From RGIG3528 sp964653855 (GTDB lineage: Bacteria > Bacillota > Clostridia > Lachnospirales > Lachnospiraceae): a stretch of 51,016 nt of DNA. The DNA is taken from NCBI GenBank assembly GCA_964653855.1, contig CAZZFV010000011.1, positions 1 through 51,016 of the forward strand, in the 5' to 3' direction. Below the pieces are notes generated by a model. The model saw nothing but the letters and a program-made list of their open reading frames with translations. It was not told the DNA's origin and did no database searches. Shown here piece after piece: positions 48,720 through 51,016 of this stretch. The position numbers and the translations under genes were made by a program. The stretch's first letter is position 1. Every line of letters begins with the position of its first letter.

Positions 48720-49700
48720 TTATTCTTCCTCCTTAATTACAGAAGCAATTTTTATTGCATACGAGCCGGAAGATTCACCCGGCAACGCCGTAAATTTATA
48801 TATGTTTCCGACATATACGTCAAGCTCGTCGGAAACTTTTCTGTCAAGCTTTATGATGTCTCCCTTTGCCATATTTATGTAATCGTTTACCGATATGACA
48901 CTGCGTCCGAGAACCGCCTTAACGGGAACCCTTGCCTTTGAAATCGTGGCTTCGATGAATTGCTTATAAACTTCATCGTTCTTTTCCTGCATCGTCGAAT
49001 ACCAATATTTGGTATTGAGTTTGTCTATAACAGGCTCGATAACGGTATACGGTATACATACGTTCATCATACCTTCGACCGTACCGATCTTGATGCTCAT
49101 CGTGATTAACGCAACCATTTCGTTAGGGCTTATAAATTGCGCAAATTGTGAGTTCGTTTCGGTTTTCGTAAACACCGGTTCAAGCTCCACAACGTTGCTC
49201 CATGGCTCCGCAAGCTGGTTTGTGATCATTACAAAAATGCGGTCAAGAATCGTTGTTTCGATTTCCGTAAACGCTCTCGATTTTTCGAGAGGAAGTCCCG
49301 CTCCTCCCAGCATTCTGTCAATAATCGCATATCCTATGTTTTCGGAAAGCTCGATTATTATGCTTCCGGTTAAGGGCTGTAAATCGATAAGTCCGAGCAA
49401 TACCGGGTTTGAAAGCGCATTCGTAAATTCGGCATAAATGATTGCTTCCGAGTTTATGACTTCGATTTGCGTACTTACACGCAAATAAGCGGGAAAGTGC
49501 GTCGAAAGCAGACGTCCGAAATGTTCAAAGATAATTTCGAGTGTTCTCAGATGTTCCTTTGAAAATTTCGAAGGACGTGAAAAGTCGTAGTTTTTGACAA
49601 CGACGTCATCCGATTCTTTGAGCTCTTCTGCGTCAATCTCACCTGTGGAAAATGCTTTTAACAGGTCATCTATTTCTTTTTGGGACAGTACGTCTCCCAT
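48720..49700 (-). CDS. fliM: Flagellar motor switch protein FliM
   Basis: 326 aa. N-terminal CheY-P docking motif (V-L-S-Q-K-E-I-D-D-L-L), a middle CheC-like domain with M-L-G-G-A-G-L that meets FliG, and a C-terminal SpoA domain. It forms the C-ring wall. AAAGGA precedes the ATG. It ends two bases before fliY. Confidence 0.97.
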   Translation of the reverse strand: MGDVLSQKEIDDLLKAFSTGEIDAEELKESDDVVVKNYDFSRPSKFSKEHLRTLEIIFEHFGRLLSTHFPAYLRVSTQIEVINSEAIIYAEFTNALSNPVLLGLIDLQPLTGSIIIELSENIGYAIIDRMLGGAGLPLEKSRAFTEIETTILDRIFVMITNQLAEPWSNVVELEPVFTKTETNSQFAQFISPNEMVALITMSIKIGTVEGMMNVCIPYTVIEPVIDKLNTKYWYSTMQEKNDEVYKQFIEATISKARVPVKAVLGRSVISVNDYINMAKGDIIKLDRKVSDELDVYVGNIYKFTALPGESSGSYAIKIASVIKEEE

Positions 49701-49846
49701 AGAAATGTCCTTTGCAATGGTTATTTTTATATCGGGCGGCGGGATTATTTTAGATTCCTGCGTCCGTGTAAGCTGAAATTTTAATTTATCTTAAAATACT
49801 TTACGACTTTAAAACGTTTTATTACTCAAAAAATGTTCTGAAGCCT

Positions 49847-50386
49847 TTAGTTGATCGTAATTGCAAGCGTTACGTCAACGACAAGCTCGTCGCTTGCTTC
49901 CGAATCGGAGCTTCTGAAGTATGTCCGGCAATATGAAAGCATCTTGCCTTTAATCGTATTTATAACAGTCTCATCGTTCATTTCGTCCGCCGTATATCCT
50001 CTTACAAGCGAAGTCAAGTATTCGTTAAGAATCGCCGATTGATCCGTGATAACCGCCGTAACGTCGGCATAATCCGCAGCCGCCGAATTAAGTATTACCG
50101 TAAAATCGATAAGCGCATAACGGTTCTTTGTTTCGCCGTCCGCTTTCTTTAAGTTTATCGTAAGGTCGGAGCCTATCGTATAAGGCTTACGGTTTTTAAG
50201 CGGAACGGATGTATACGACGACGCATCCGGATTCTCGAGTTCAAGATTTATAACCGTACAAATCTTCTTGATTAACTCATTTGTGTTGTTTGCCGCAGGT
50301 ACAATCGCAAACAATGTCACAGCAGAAAGAATTATGTTTGCAATCACCGCAGCAAGTATTGCTATTGCAAGTATGTTTTTTTTCAT
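49847..50386 (-). CDS. fliL: Flagellar basal body protein FliL
   Basis: 179 aa. One N-terminal membrane helix (about residues 5-27) and an outer domain with the repeated pattern L-I-D-F-T-V-I-L-N and V-V-D-V-T-L near the end, as in FliL. It supports stator function around the motor. GGAGG precedes the ATG, 15 bp after motB. The family is divergent, but context between motB and fliM supports the call. Confidence 0.83.
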   Translation of the reverse strand: MKKNILAIAILAAVIANIILSAVTLFAIVPAANNTNELIKKICTVINLELENPDASSYTSVPLKNRKPYTIGSDLTINLKKADGETKNRYALIDFTVILNSAAADYADVTAVITDQSAILNEYLTSLVRGYTADEMNDETVINTIKGKMLSYCRTYFRSSDSEASDELVVDVTLAITIN

Positions 50387-50401
50387 AAAGCCTCCGTGCC
50401 C

Positions 50402-51016
50402 TTAATTCGAGCTTCTTTGATTGTATAATCTTATTTCCACTCTTCTGTTTTTTGCTCTTCCTACAGCTGTGGAATTGTCCGCAACGGGATCGTGAGAGCC
50501 TCTGCCGGCATAATAAATGTTATCCCATCCGAGTCCCTTGTCTTCCGCAAAATACGTCGCAACCGTGATTGCACGGCATGCGGACAAAATATCGTTATTT
50601 AAGAATTTTGCCGTATTTGTGGGCGTATTGTCGGTATGTCCGATTACTTCTATTTTGTATCCGCGATATTGCTTTAATATATTGCCCAGATTTGACAAAA
50701 TCGGCATTGCGTCTTCCTTAACCTGATCGGAACCGGCATCAAAAAGCACGGCACCGCTGATCTCTATTTGAATATATTGATACGACGAAGTATCGATCTT
50801 CATTTCGAGACTGTCGGACAAATTAAGTTTGTCGAGTAGTCCCGCGATATCGGAATACATGAGCGAGCTTTCCGATTTGTTTTTGTCAAGCTCTATTTGA
50901 GCTGCACCGGACATTATTTCGTCTTCCGTGAGCGAGCTTCCCGCATTGTCACCCGAATCTCCGGGATCCTTTTCGCCGTCACCGGCGTTTTCGTCCTTAT
51001 TACCCGAGGCATCGTC
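50402..51016 (-). CDS. motB: Stator protein MotB, C-terminal part (cut by window edge)
   Basis: 204 codons plus stop; the N-terminal membrane helix lies beyond the right edge. The visible part begins with an Asp/Gly/Glu-rich linker and contains an OmpA-like peptidoglycan-binding domain: D-A-G-S-D-Q, I-E-V-I-G-H-T-D-N-T-P, and R-A-K-N-R-R-V-E-I-R-L. MotB anchors the stator ring to the cell wall. Context (before fliL) makes MotB much more likely than another OmpA-family protein, though the plug and ion-binding Asp cannot be checked. Confidence 0.9.
   Translation of the reverse strand, partial: DDASGNKDENAGDGEKDPGDSGDNAGSSLTEDEIMSGAAQIELDKNKSESSLMYSDIAGLLDKLNLSDSLEMKIDTSSYQYIQIEISGAVLFDAGSDQVKEDAMPILSNLGNILKQYRGYKIEVIGHTDNTPTNTAKFLNNDILSACRAITVATYFAEDKGLGWDNIYYAGRGSHDPVADNSTAVGRAKNRRVEIRLYNQRSSN

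Noticed and set aside
49711..49760. Sigma-28 promoter before fliM (TAAA ... CCCGATAT)
   Set aside because: The hexamers resemble sigma-28 elements but the spacing is about 12-13 bp rather than about 15, so it was not called.
1..51016. tRNA genes, rRNA, CRISPR arrays, insertion sequences or prophage
   Set aside because: Read through on both strands; no cloverleaf, repeat-spacer pattern, transposase, integrase or phage gene was seen.

Overview
The window comes from a low-to-mid GC, Gram-positive-type bacterium of the Firmicutes/Bacillota. A Lachnospiraceae-like clostridium is the best guess. This rests on a fla/che operon that runs through sigma-28 and a SwrB-like gene into rpsB-tsf (an order shared with Bacillus and clostridia), on FliY instead of a separate FliN, on RNase Y, on a BaiN/HI0933 flavoprotein and a YtgP/SpoVB-type flippase, and on strong GGAGG ribosome binding sites. 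The genus is not certain. Every gene I accept lies on the minus strand, so transcription runs from the right edge to the left edge. No gene-free stretch exceeds 300 bases, and I saw no tRNA, rRNA, CRISPR array, insertion sequence or prophage.

Right part (about 51016 to 29326): a long flagellar and chemotaxis operon, entered in the middle of motB. The order is motB (partial), fliL, fliM, fliY, cheY, fliO, fliP, fliR, fliQ, flhB, flhA, flhF, flhG, a PilZ protein, cheB, cheA, cheW, cheC, cheD, a small membrane protein, fliA (sigma-28), fapA, a small unknown, a SwrB-like coiled-coil protein and a small membrane protein. These build the export gate, the C-ring and stator, place the flagellum, signal through CheA/CheY, and switch on late flagellar genes. 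It abuts rpsB-tsf, which has its own promoter and a structured leader.

Middle part (about 27300 to 11000): an rRNA/tRNA methyltransferase, cheX, a YbhJ-like aconitase-family hydratase, rpsU and a membrane diguanylate cyclase, followed by a tight run phoH, degenerate 7TM-HD protein, ybeY, lipid-flippase gene, two FAD oxidoreductases, proB, proA and miaB. The phoH-HD-ybeY order matches the phoH-pgpH-ybeY cluster of other Firmicutes, but the HD protein here has lost most of its metal ligands.

Left part (about 10900 to 1): rny (RNase Y), an aspartate aminotransferase, a BrnT/BrnA toxin-antitoxin pair, proC-nudix-pdp, and a compact type IV pilus locus pilB-pilT-pilC-prepilin that runs off the left edge. 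Together with proB and proA, proC completes the proline pathway from glutamate.

A theme across the window is cyclic di-GMP: a GGDEF enzyme, a PilZ receptor inside the flagellar operon, and a PilB motor ATPase with two tandem MshEN-type c-di-GMP-binding motifs. This could set a swimming-versus-pilus switch, but that link is an inference. No wholly unknown multi-gene system is evident. The best leads are the degenerate HD protein, the PilB c-di-GMP motifs, the methionine-rich FliY linker, the rpsB leader and the SwrB-like region.
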